Positions 17,158-25,192 of a stretch of DNA of 64,000 bases are shown piece after piece (the first letter of the stretch is position 1; each line of letters starts with the position of its first letter). This DNA comes from Bacteroides sp. MSB163 (GTDB lineage Bacteria; Bacteroidota; Bacteroidia; Bacteroidales; Bacteroidaceae). Location of the stretch: positions 4,890,001 to 4,954,000 of the forward strand of contig NZ_CP143867.1 of the NCBI RefSeq assembly GCF_036416795.1, written 5' to 3'. The position numbers and the translations under genes were made by a program. The notes under the pieces were generated by a model. The model worked only from the letters and a program-made list of their open reading frames with translations, was not told where the DNA came from and made no database searches.

Positions 17158-19605
17158 ATGATGAAATATCCATTATATAACGTACTCTGCCGCGAACTTC
17201 GTCGCATGACTTCCCGCCGACTTTATTTCGGGGTATGTCTCGTGCTGCCCCTGTTCTGCCTGTTCTTCATGGCAACCATTTTCGGCAGCGGACAAATGGA
17301 GAATATCCCCATCGGCATTGTCGACCAGGATAACACCGCCACATCCCGGCAAATAGTACGAAACATCTCCGCTGTACCAACCTTCAAAGTAACCCGGCAC
17401 TTCACCGATGAAACAGCCGCCCGACAAGCCGTGCAACGGAAAGAAATCTATGGTTACTTGTCCATCCCCACGGGCTTTACCCAACGGGCTACGACAGGAA
17501 TGGATGCCACACTCTCTTATTATTATCATTATGCCCTTCTTTCCGTAGGTAGTGAACTGATGGCAGCTTTTGAAACGGCACTGGCACCTGTCGCCCTCTC
17601 TCCCATTGCTATGGAAGCCGTCTCTTTGGGAGTCAGCCAGGAGCAAATCATCACATTTCTCCTACCCATGCAATCTAGTATGCACCCTCTTTATAACCCT
17701 GACCTCGATTACTCCATTTATCTGAGCCAGCCTTTCTTCTATGTCTTGTTCCAGATACTTGTTCTATTGATAACGGTTTATATCATAGGTAGTGAATTGA
17801 AATTCCATACGGCACAGGAGTGGCTGACAACAGCGCGGGGAAATATCCTCACAGCAGTTGTCGGGAAGTTACTGCCTTATACTTTCATCTTCTCCGTAAT
17901 CGGTATTTTGGCTAACTATATTCTATATGGTGTACTGCACATCCCCTTCCATGGAAGTCTGCTGATGATGAACCTTATGACAATACTCTTTATTATTGCC
18001 ACACAGGCACTTGCCGTGTTCATCTTCTCTATTTTTCCACGGATAGCTTATATCATCAGTATTGTATCCATGGTCGGTTCACTTGGTGCCACTCTCTCCG
18101 GAGTCACTTTCCCGGTGACGAGTATGTACCCTCCTGTACATGCGGCATCCTACCTGTTTCCTGTCCGTCATTTCACGGAAATAGCACAATCCATGCTCTA
18201 TTTTGATTCGGGATTCGGGTATTACTGGCAATCGGCAGCCATACTTTGGCTTTTTCCGTTGGTGGCGCTACTGATACTACCCAGATTGAAACATTGGATT
18301 CTGAAGGATAAGGAAGAACTTAGTATTTGTGAGAATGAAACACCGCTTCCCCGCATACACAATACTTCTCACAACTCAATAGCAACTGTCATTTTCCGCG
18401 AATGGCGCTCCATCAGCACCAATGCGGCTATACTATTAGTACTAATGGGAGGCATCTTCGCTTACGGACTTTTATATAACTTGATGTATGCTCCCAACCT
18501 TGTGCGGAAAACACCGGTTGCCATCGTCGACAATTCCCATTCCGCCCTCAGCCGCGAATATATCCGTCTGCTCAATGCCACTCCACAAGCATCGGTCTAT
18601 GCACTGACTCCAAACTATCTTGAAGCAAAAGAATGGCTGAAACAGAGTAAAGTAGATGGTATTCTCTACCTCCCCGCCGACTTTGACGCCCGCGTCGGTC
18701 GCGGTGAACAATCAGTCTTTACCGTTTATGCCTCCACGGATGCTTTCTTGAATTTTAAGAATCTGCAAGAAGCCTCTTCCCGTGTGATGCTTGCCGTAAA
18801 CGATGCGCACCGTGCAGAAGGCGCTGTATTCCTGCCTCCTCAGGGACTGCTGGCAGTAGCCTCATCGGCACCTGTAAACGTATCGGGTACAGCCTTATAT
18901 AATTATACCGAAGGATACGGTTCATACCTCATCCCCGCTGTTATGATTATCATTATTTTTCAGACACTGCTGATGGTGATAGGAATGGTGACAGGAGAAG
19001 AGGCGGAACGAAAGCGTTTACCTACCACCTCCCCCTACGGGTACTTACCCCCTCTTAACTCCCCCGTTAGTCGGGGGAGAACAACCTCTCGGAAGGAGGA
19101 GAATTCTGATAGTTCCGCCTGGCGACAAGCATTATATAATGTTTCCGGAAGAACTTTCGTTTACGTTATGCTTTACTTCATCTTTGCCTTATTCCTGTTA
19201 GGCTTGCTTCCCCACTTTTTCAGTATTCCCAATATAGGAAATGGCAGGAATATTATTACAATGATGATTCCTTTTCTGCTAGGTACAAGTTTCTTTGGGT
19301 TGGCGGCATCACGCTACTTCACCGACTCTGAAGCTCCCCTGCTGATGATTGCCTTCTTCTCCGTAGGATATATTTTCCTGTCCGGAGTTTCCTACCCGCT
19401 TGAACTGATGCCATGGTACTGGCAGGCAGCACACTATGTAGTTCCAGCAGCCCCTGCCGTGTTGGCCTTCGTCAAATTGAATTCAATGGGAGGAACCCTA
19501 GCGGATATTCGTCCGGAAATGATAACGCTGTGGATACAAGTTATAGTATATTTCCTGTTGAGTCTGTGGGTCTTCAAAAAGAAGGTATTCTATTTCAGGC
19601 ATTAA
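17158..19605 (+). CDS. ABC-2 type permease, two fused copies
   Basis: An 815-residue inner-membrane protein made of two ABC-2 permease units in tandem (about 1-390 and 400-815). Each begins with a membrane span, then a large external domain (GIVDQDNTATSRQIVR in the first, AIVDNSHSALSREYIR in the second), then about five spans. The parallel VDxxxSxxSR sequences show an internal duplication. No ATP-binding subunit is encoded nearby. Between the last two membrane blocks residues about 620-648 are encoded by a GC-rich inverted repeat (19018-19100) and look inserted. The stop overlaps the convergent pduO gene by 4 bp. Confidence 0.88.
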   Translation: MMKYPLYNVLCRELRRMTSRRLYFGVCLVLPLFCLFFMATIFGSGQMENIPIGIVDQDNTATSRQIVRNISAVPTFKVTRHFTDETAARQAVQRKEIYGYLSIPTGFTQRATTGMDATLSYYYHYALLSVGSELMAAFETALAPVALSPIAMEAVSLGVSQEQIITFLLPMQSSMHPLYNPDLDYSIYLSQPFFYVLFQILVLLITVYIIGSELKFHTAQEWLTTARGNILTAVVGKLLPYTFIFSVIGILANYILYGVLHIPFHGSLLMMNLMTILFIIATQALAVFIFSIFPRIAYIISIVSMVGSLGATLSGVTFPVTSMYPPVHAASYLFPVRHFTEIAQSMLYFDSGFGYYWQSAAILWLFPLVALLILPRLKHWILKDKEELSICENETPLPRIHNTSHNSIATVIFREWRSISTNAAILLVLMGGIFAYGLLYNLMYAPNLVRKTPVAIVDNSHSALSREYIRLLNATPQASVYALTPNYLEAKEWLKQSKVDGILYLPADFDARVGRGEQSVFTVYASTDAFLNFKNLQEASSRVMLAVNDAHRAEGAVFLPPQGLLAVASSAPVNVSGTALYNYTEGYGSYLIPAVMIIIIFQTLLMVIGMVTGEEAERKRLPTTSPYGYLPPLNSPVSRGRTTSRKEENSDSSAWRQALYNVSGRTFVYVMLYFIFALFLLGLLPHFFSIPNIGNGRNIITMMIPFLLGTSFFGLAASRYFTDSEAPLLMIAFFSVGYIFLSGVSYPLELMPWYWQAAHYVVPAAPAVLAFVKLNSMGGTLADIRPEMITLWIQVIVYFLLSLWVFKKKVFYFRH
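19018..19100. repeat. GC-rich palindromic insertion inside the permease gene
   Basis: CTCCCCC and GGGGGAG flank GTTAGTC as a hairpin at 19058-19079, with further CCTCCCCC / GGAGGAG blocks around it. The encoded stretch is rich in P, S, R and T, unlike the membrane protein around it. It shares neither unit nor core with elements A-F. Confidence 0.6.
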
Positions 19606-20207
19606 GTCTGTTTTCTCTTTCTCTTATAAGCAAACGCTTGCCATCGTTCTTCATCCCATCCTTGTCGCTGCATCTCCATGCGTGCCATGACAAAAAAAAG
19701 GTCAGAAAGACGATTGATAAAGCGCAGGATATCTTCCGGTACAGAGTCTTCCCGATTCAGAGTCCAAAGCCGTCGTTCGGCACGACGTGCCACGGCACGG
19801 GCAAATTGCAATTGCGCTGAAATCTGCGTCCCCCCCGGCAAGAGGAAATAGCCATTATCTTCCAACCGGAGCATCATGACGTCCATAGCCTGTTCGCACT
19901 GCACAGTCATTTCTGCCGCATGCAGTGGGTTCGGATTACCACTCCCCGGGCGCTCAGGATCTGCATCCCGCAATGCGGAAGGAGTAGCAACGTGGCTCAT
20001 CACTACCATTAACTCACGTTGTATATCATGTAACAATTCCTGCCAAACATCATCTACCGGCAGCAACGACCTGACAATGCCTATTACAGTGTTCAATTCA
20101 TCAATACAACCGTTAGCTTCTATACGGATATCATCCTTCGGAACACGTTCTCCACCATGGATGCCTGTCATTCCCTTATCTCCCGTTCTGGTATAAATCT
20201 TTCTCAT
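19602..20207 (-). CDS. pduO: Corrinoid adenosyltransferase, PduO type
   Basis: A 201-residue enzyme that transfers the adenosyl group of ATP to cob(I)alamin or cobyrinic acid diamide. The PduO/MMAB signatures are visible: an N-terminal TRTGDKGMTGIHGGERV ATP loop, IEANGCIDELNTVIG, and QFARAVARRAERRLW with the conserved arginines. It lies 12 bp after cobB (cbiA), whose product is its likely substrate. Nothing resembling the unrelated CobA/CobO-type adenosyltransferase is present in the window. Confidence 0.94.
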   Translation of the reverse strand: MRKIYTRTGDKGMTGIHGGERVPKDDIRIEANGCIDELNTVIGIVRSLLPVDDVWQELLHDIQRELMVVMSHVATPSALRDADPERPGSGNPNPLHAAEMTVQCEQAMDVMMLRLEDNGYFLLPGGTQISAQLQFARAVARRAERRLWTLNREDSVPEDILRFINRLSDLFFVMARMEMQRQGWDEERWQAFAYKRKRKQT

Positions 20208-20219
20208 GACACTAAAATT

Positions 20220-21575
20220 TCAGAATAAAACCGGATCTCCCGGGGCCGATTCAAACAGTCCCATGAATCCTGTTTCGCCCCAATATAAATGCGTATAACT
20301 TGCAATCAGATTCTTATAGTGATAGACCGGTGTATTCACCGGCTGTCCCTTGGCATTATATACCTGCGCTGCCGAAGTCAGTTCCTCATCCGCTTCAACG
20401 ACTTGCGAGTAATGGAACTCATGCCCACGTATCCTCATACCTCTCAATTCAAAGCTCCTATATCCCAGTGACAGTCGCATATCACCCTTAAATGCGGACA
20501 CCTTGACGGGCAGTACATCCGCCATATTGTACTCCATACGGGTATCAGTACCTGTTATCAAAACAGATGTAAGATACATCATCCCCCCACACTCTGCCAG
20601 TGTATATCCACCTCGCTCTATATAGTCTTTGATGGAGTTCATCACATTCGTTGCCGCACTCAGTTGCCTGACACGGTTCTCCGGATAACCTCCGGGCAGG
20701 TAGAGCACCTCCACATCATCCGGTAGTACAACGCTATTATCCTCCGGATCAAAATAAGTAACTTTCCCCAAGCCATTCAACCACTCCAGATGCTCTGCAT
20801 AAATAAATGAAAAACTCTCCTCATTGCGGGCAATCCATATATTCATATTGGCAAGTGGTCTCTTTCTTCTCTCCGGTTTATCAGGAACATTCACACTTCG
20901 TCTTGTCACCTCCAGCAATAACTCAATATCCAGTTGATGTTCCAGTTCTTTCATCATTGTTTGGGTGATACTTCCTTTCTCTTTCCGGCTAAAGTCCAGC
21001 CCCAAATGACGACTTTCTTCTTTCAGCACATCATACTTCCGCAAACACCCGAAACAAAGAATATTCAGATCTTCGCAGATTTCACGCAGCATCTCTTCAT
21101 GCCGGTCACCGCCCACTTGGTTGAAAATGACACCTGCCACCTCCACTTGCGGATCAAAATCCATATACCCTTTTATCATTGCCGCCAATGAGTAAGCCGC
21201 CGCCTTAGCACTTACCACCAGCACCACAGGCAGACGAAGTACCTTTGCTATCTCAGCCGACGAGCCTTTATTACGGTCATATCCGTCAAACATCCCCATC
21301 ATGCCTTCTACAATACAGACATCCGCATCTACTGTGTGATGATTGTATACCTTACGTACATGATGCCCGGAAGCCATAAAAAGGTCCAGATTGTAAGACG
21401 GAATTCCGCAAGCTTTTTCATGATACTTCGTGTCGATATAATCCGGTCCGCACTTATAGGGCTGTACACGTAGTTTTTTCTGCGTCAATAACGTCATCAG
21501 CAATCGGCTGACAGTGGTTTTTCCAGTGCCCGAAGTAGGCGCCGCTATCAGAAATTGGGGAATATTTCTTATCAT
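20220..21575 (-). CDS. cobB: Cobyrinic acid a,c-diamide synthase
   Basis: A 451-residue glutamine amidotransferase (CbiA/CobB) that amidates the a and c side chains of (cobalt-)cobyrinic acid. N-terminal P-loop-like APTSGTGKTTVS, YKCGPDYIDTKYHE and EGMMGMFDG belong to the ATP-binding domain. The C-terminal amidotransferase domain has YLPGGYPE, ECGGMMYL (catalytic Cys) and a late GHEFHYSQ. The ATG at 21575 was chosen because the longer frame starts with TTG. A TACCTTTG -7 box lies at 21597-21604. Confidence 0.95.
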   Translation of the reverse strand: MIRNIPQFLIAAPTSGTGKTTVSRLLMTLLTQKKLRVQPYKCGPDYIDTKYHEKACGIPSYNLDLFMASGHHVRKVYNHHTVDADVCIVEGMMGMFDGYDRNKGSSAEIAKVLRLPVVLVVSAKAAAYSLAAMIKGYMDFDPQVEVAGVIFNQVGGDRHEEMLREICEDLNILCFGCLRKYDVLKEESRHLGLDFSRKEKGSITQTMMKELEHQLDIELLLEVTRRSVNVPDKPERRKRPLANMNIWIARNEESFSFIYAEHLEWLNGLGKVTYFDPEDNSVVLPDDVEVLYLPGGYPENRVRQLSAATNVMNSIKDYIERGGYTLAECGGMMYLTSVLITGTDTRMEYNMADVLPVKVSAFKGDMRLSLGYRSFELRGMRIRGHEFHYSQVVEADEELTSAAQVYNAKGQPVNTPVYHYKNLIASYTHLYWGETGFMGLFESAPGDPVLF

Positions 21576-21596
21576 ACCGCACAGATTTATTTCCCG

Positions 21597-21604
21597 CAAA
21601 GGTA
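21597..21604 (-). promoter_or_regulatory. -7 box upstream of cobB
   Basis: TACCTTTG on the minus strand, matching TAnnTTTG, 22 bp before the chosen cobB ATG. No clear TTTG is found at the usual distance upstream. Confidence 0.5.
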
Positions 21605-21657
21605 GTATATATTCCCTAAAACTCTTACCTTAGCTGCCCAAATAAAAGTAAATTACT

Positions 21658-23088
21658 ATGATTACTGAAGAACTCAAGAAATTATATTGTACGTATACCG
21701 GACACGAACCGGAAGCTATTGAAGAACTTCCTTCATCCGGCTCCAACCGCCGTTACTTCCGCCTTACAGGCCCCCCTACCCTTATCGGTGTCAGCGGGAC
21801 TTCCCTCGAAGAGAATCAGGCTTTCCTCTATATGGCAGACCACTTCCGCAAGAAAGGACTGCCCGTGCCACAAGTCGTAGCAAAGAGTGATAACGATGCA
21901 TTTTATCTGCAGGAAGACCTGGGAGACACTCTCCTGTTCAATGCCATCGAAAAAGGGCGCAAGACCAGTGTCTTTGATGAAGAAGAAAAGCAGCTTCTGC
22001 GTAAGACAATGCGCCTGTTGCCAGCCGTACAGTTCTCCGGTGCAGACGGAATGGATTTCTCATATTGCTACCCACAGTCGGAATTCAACAGCCGCAGTAT
22101 CTTATGGGACTTGAATTACTTCAAATACTGTTTTCTGAAAGCTACCGGAATGGAATTTCAGGAAGACCGCCTGGAAGATGATTTCCAGAAAATGGCAGAC
22201 GTGTTGATGCGCAGTAGTTCGGCTACATTCATGTATCGTGATTTCCAGAGCCGGAATGTTATGATTAAAGAAGGTGAACCATGGCTCATCGACTTCCAGG
22301 GCGGACGCAAGGGACCTGTTTATTATGACGTGGCTTCCTTCCTGTGGCAAGCTAAAGCCAATTATCCCGAGAGTCTGCGCAAAGAGCTTTTAAAGGAATA
22401 TCTGGACTCCCTGTGCAAATACCAACCTGTGGACGAGAAATATTTCTATGCTCAATTACGTCATTTCGTACTGTTCCGTACCATGCAAGTGTTGGGTGCT
22501 TATGGCTTCCGTGGTTATTTCGAGAAGAAGCCGCATTTCATCCAAAGCGTCCCCTTCGCTATTGAAAACCTTCGACAGCTATTGCAGGAACCCTATCCCG
22601 AATATCCATATCTCTGTCATGTACTGAAAGAACTTACTGAGCTGAAACAATTTACTGACGATCTCCAGAAGCGCCGTCTTGTAGTAAAGGTCACCAGTTT
22701 TGCATATAAAAAAGGCATCCCTGAGGATTCAAGTGGCAACGGTGGTGGCTTTGTATTCGACTGTCGTGCCGTAAACAACCCTGGTAAGTACGACCGTTAT
22801 AAACCCTTCACCGGACTGGATGAACCTGTTATCCGCTTTCTGGAAGACGATGGAGAAATAACCACGTTCCTCGAACATGTATACGGTTTGGTAGACGCTT
22901 CCGTGAAACGATATATGGAACGTGGATTTACGAACCTTTCCATTTGTTTCGGATGCACAGGCGGACAACACCGTTCGGTTTATTCAGCACAACACCTTGC
23001 AGAACATCTGAACCGGAAATTTGGAGTACAGGTAAATCTGATGCATCGGGAACAGAACATTGAACAGACATTTAAGGCGAAAAACTAA
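21658..23088 (+). CDS. AmgK-like sugar kinase fused to a RapZ C-terminal domain
   Basis: A 476-residue two-domain protein. Residues about 1-330 are an aminoglycoside-phosphotransferase-like kinase with catalytic MYRDFQSRNVMI (Asp195) and metal-binding DFQGG (Asp212), as in AmgK, the anomeric N-acetylmuramate/N-acetylglucosamine kinase. Residues about 338-476 match the C-terminal half of RapZ (VKVTSFAYKKGIP, FDCRAVNNPG, CFGCTGGQHRSV), which in E. coli senses glucosamine-6-phosphate. The RapZ N-terminal P-loop domain is absent. The next gene is a MurU-like nucleotidyltransferase, consistent with cell-wall sugar recycling. The substrate is inferred from context. Confidence 0.88.
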   Translation: MITEELKKLYCTYTGHEPEAIEELPSSGSNRRYFRLTGPPTLIGVSGTSLEENQAFLYMADHFRKKGLPVPQVVAKSDNDAFYLQEDLGDTLLFNAIEKGRKTSVFDEEEKQLLRKTMRLLPAVQFSGADGMDFSYCYPQSEFNSRSILWDLNYFKYCFLKATGMEFQEDRLEDDFQKMADVLMRSSSATFMYRDFQSRNVMIKEGEPWLIDFQGGRKGPVYYDVASFLWQAKANYPESLRKELLKEYLDSLCKYQPVDEKYFYAQLRHFVLFRTMQVLGAYGFRGYFEKKPHFIQSVPFAIENLRQLLQEPYPEYPYLCHVLKELTELKQFTDDLQKRRLVVKVTSFAYKKGIPEDSSGNGGGFVFDCRAVNNPGKYDRYKPFTGLDEPVIRFLEDDGEITTFLEHVYGLVDASVKRYMERGFTNLSICFGCTGGQHRSVYSAQHLAEHLNRKFGVQVNLMHREQNIEQTFKAKN

Positions 23089-23110
23089 AGGCTATCTCCT
23101 AATAACCCGC

Positions 23111-23234
23111 TCCGTATCCGGTCCGTACCAACTCCGTAACCGCTCCGTACCTATACGAACAGCCTTTATACGAAGATAGTACGGAGTTGATACGGAGATG
23201 GTACGGAGATTATGCAGAGATAGTACGGAGTTGG
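23111..23234. repeat. Hairpin array G: 11-nt units
   Basis: Four 11-nt units starting TCCGTA lie at 23111-23154. Five inverted 11-nt units starting TACGGAG (one reads TGCAGAG) lie at 23180-23234. The loop contains CAGCCTTTA, which also occurs in the loop of element F. It fills most of the 235-bp gap before the murU-like gene; the rest of that gap shows nothing clear. Confidence 0.75.
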
Positions 23235-23323
23235 GGCATAAATCTCCTTCTTTTTCAATCCGCTTATGAAATTTACATTTAAAATCTTAACTCAATTTAT
23301 CAATAGCTCAAGAATTTAAAACA

Positions 23324-24064
23324 ATGAAAGCAATGATATTCGCCGCAGGCCTCGGCACCCGCCTGCGCCCACTGACAGACAATATGCCCAAGGCACTTGT
23401 CCCCGTAGCAGGAAAAACGATGCTGGAGCGTGTCATCTTAAAGCTAAAAGATGCTGGTTTCCATGATATTACCATAAACATCCATCATTTTGGAAGTCAG
23501 ATTATAGACTTCCTCCGTGCAAACCAGAACTTCGGTGTAGATATTCATATCAGTGACGAACGGGACGAACTGCTGGATACCGGTGGTGGTATCAAAAAAG
23601 CTCGTCCTCTGCTGGAGAGCAACGAGCCTTTCCTTATACATAATGCTGATATCCTGACGGATCTGGATCTCAATGCTTTCTACCACCATCATCTGGAAAG
23701 TGAGTCAGATGCCACTCTGCTCACTAATCACCGGAAAACATCCCGTTACCTATTGATGGATCAAGATAATCGCCTTTGTGGTTGGACGAATCTTTCTACA
23801 GGCGAAGTACTCCCCAAAGAACTCGATTATCCCAGCGATCATTATCAGTTGCAAGCCTTTGGTTGCGTCCATGTTCTTTCTCCCTCTATTTTCCGCTATA
23901 TAGAAGGTGAACGCTGGAGAGGGAAATTCTCCATTATCCCGTTTTATGTGGATATCTGTCCGAAAGCACGCATTCAGGGATTTCCTATAGACAGCGAAAA
24001 CTGGTTTGATGTGGGCAAACCAGAGACACTTGCAAAGGCGGAAGCCTATTATGCGTCTTTATAA
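23324..24064 (+). CDS. Sugar-1-phosphate nucleotidyltransferase (MurU-like)
   Basis: A 246-residue nucleotidyltransferase with the N-terminal signature FAAGLGTRLRPLTDNMPKAL, then VPVAGKTMLER, HNADILTDLDL (metal-binding Asp) and a late WFDVGKPETL. These are the features of MurU (N-acetylmuramate-1-phosphate uridylyltransferase) and of related mannose-1-phosphate guanylyltransferases. The MurU reading is favoured by the AmgK-like kinase gene upstream. The 3' end overlaps the convergent lipoprotein gene by 6 bp. Confidence 0.85.
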   Translation: MKAMIFAAGLGTRLRPLTDNMPKALVPVAGKTMLERVILKLKDAGFHDITINIHHFGSQIIDFLRANQNFGVDIHISDERDELLDTGGGIKKARPLLESNEPFLIHNADILTDLDLNAFYHHHLESESDATLLTNHRKTSRYLLMDQDNRLCGWTNLSTGEVLPKELDYPSDHYQLQAFGCVHVLSPSIFRYIEGERWRGKFSIIPFYVDICPKARIQGFPIDSENWFDVGKPETLAKAEAYYASL

Positions 24065-25048
24065 AATAGGAGTCATCTTCATCAACCGCCCTTGGGCATC
24101 AAATAAGTATTCGTAATTGAAGGAACCGTAAATACGATACTTCCAAGGGGCACTTTTCTCAAAACGGCGACTATCATCCAGGATGGTCGCCTGATATTCG
24201 GTTTCCAATTCATGAATGAACTCTTTGAATTCCGGATCTTGATATCTATAAGCGGGAATAATTATACATATATCGGGATATTGTTCTCGCAGATTTTTGA
24301 TTTCTGCACGAACGGCATCTTTTTCATCGGGCTTCAGAAAGAAGAGTAAACATACAGGATGTCCCTGCCCTGCAATGTCCGAAAAGAGCAAACTGTCTTT
24401 CTCTGCATACTCCACTTGTTTGAAGTCAATAAAACGATCTCCCGGCTTCAAGCTACGAGTAGCATCCAGCATCCGTTTCAGTCCTATCAACACAGATGTA
24501 CTGTCGCGCATTTGTGAAGGAGTTTTCTGATACAATGTCTCCAGTTCATCCGGATAGATCGCCGCCCAACGATCAAACACCATCCATCCTATTGCGTTCC
24601 GGGCATTGTCGAATACAAATTGCCGCGTAGCTTTCAGCGGAAAAAGATCTTCATGCCAAAGCTTCCAAAGACGTACGTTTTGTGAATGGGGATTGGTACT
24701 TTTGTCCGGTACAGGCATTGCCGATGGAACTACGTTTGCCAACGTCAACTCCCCTCTTTCGGGATAAAAGAAATTCATACTGCCGGAATGCTCCATTCCA
24801 TAGATATGCAACGTATCTTCTTTTCCGGAAAATGAAACTTCCCCGTTTCTGATAATAGCGAAATCCAGAGGATCTTTCCCGTAATCACGGTCACCCGCCA
24901 TACGGTCGGCGCCATATCGCCACAGATAAACCGTATCTCCTTCGTAAGCGTCCAGTCCGGTGCAATACACGGTAAAAGTCTGTTCTTTTGATTGACAACT
25001 GATGAGTCCCAGAAACAAACAGTAAAATATCCATTGATTGATTTTCAT
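24059..25048 (-). CDS. Thioredoxin-fold lipoprotein (DUF5106-like)
   Basis: A 329-residue lipoprotein. The chosen start MKINQWIFYCLFLGLISC gives a signal peptide with a lipobox (LISC) and lipidation at the cysteine; the longer frame adds an unrelated hydrophobic stretch. The N-terminal half resembles the DUF4369-type beta domain (TVYCTGLDAYEGDTVYLWRYG). The C-terminal half looks like a thioredoxin fold (DSLLFSDIAGQGHPVCLLFFLKPDEKDAVRAEI) but has no CxxC, so redox activity is unlikely. Its job is not known. Confidence 0.75.
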   Translation of the reverse strand: MKINQWIFYCLFLGLISCQSKEQTFTVYCTGLDAYEGDTVYLWRYGADRMAGDRDYGKDPLDFAIIRNGEVSFSGKEDTLHIYGMEHSGSMNFFYPERGELTLANVVPSAMPVPDKSTNPHSQNVRLWKLWHEDLFPLKATRQFVFDNARNAIGWMVFDRWAAIYPDELETLYQKTPSQMRDSTSVLIGLKRMLDATRSLKPGDRFIDFKQVEYAEKDSLLFSDIAGQGHPVCLLFFLKPDEKDAVRAEIKNLREQYPDICIIIPAYRYQDPEFKEFIHELETEYQATILDDSRRFEKSAPWKYRIYGSFNYEYLFDAQGRLMKMTPIL

Positions 25049-25159
25049 AAAGCCCAGATAGATTGAGTAAACAAACACATTGCACAAAAGAACAACCTTT
25101 TCAGTAAAAATGCAAGCAAAAAAGACAATATATAAAAGCAATTGTTAATGAAATATCCA

Positions 25160-25167
25160 TATATTTG
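25160..25167 (+). promoter_or_regulatory. -7 box upstream of the DUF4139 gene
   Basis: TATATTTG matches TAnnTTTG and lies 25 bp before the ATG at 25193. No convincing -33 box is seen. Confidence 0.5.
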
Positions 25168-25192
25168 TGACATAACATTAAAAAGACTAACT

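Noticed and set aside
21576..21599. Longer N-terminus for CobB from TTG
   Set aside because: The ATG at 21575 fits the family start and the -7 box at 21597 would lie inside the longer frame.
25142..25192. Longer N-terminus for the DUF4139 protein
   Set aside because: It starts at TTG and would contain the -7 box; the ATG at 25193 begins the signal peptide.
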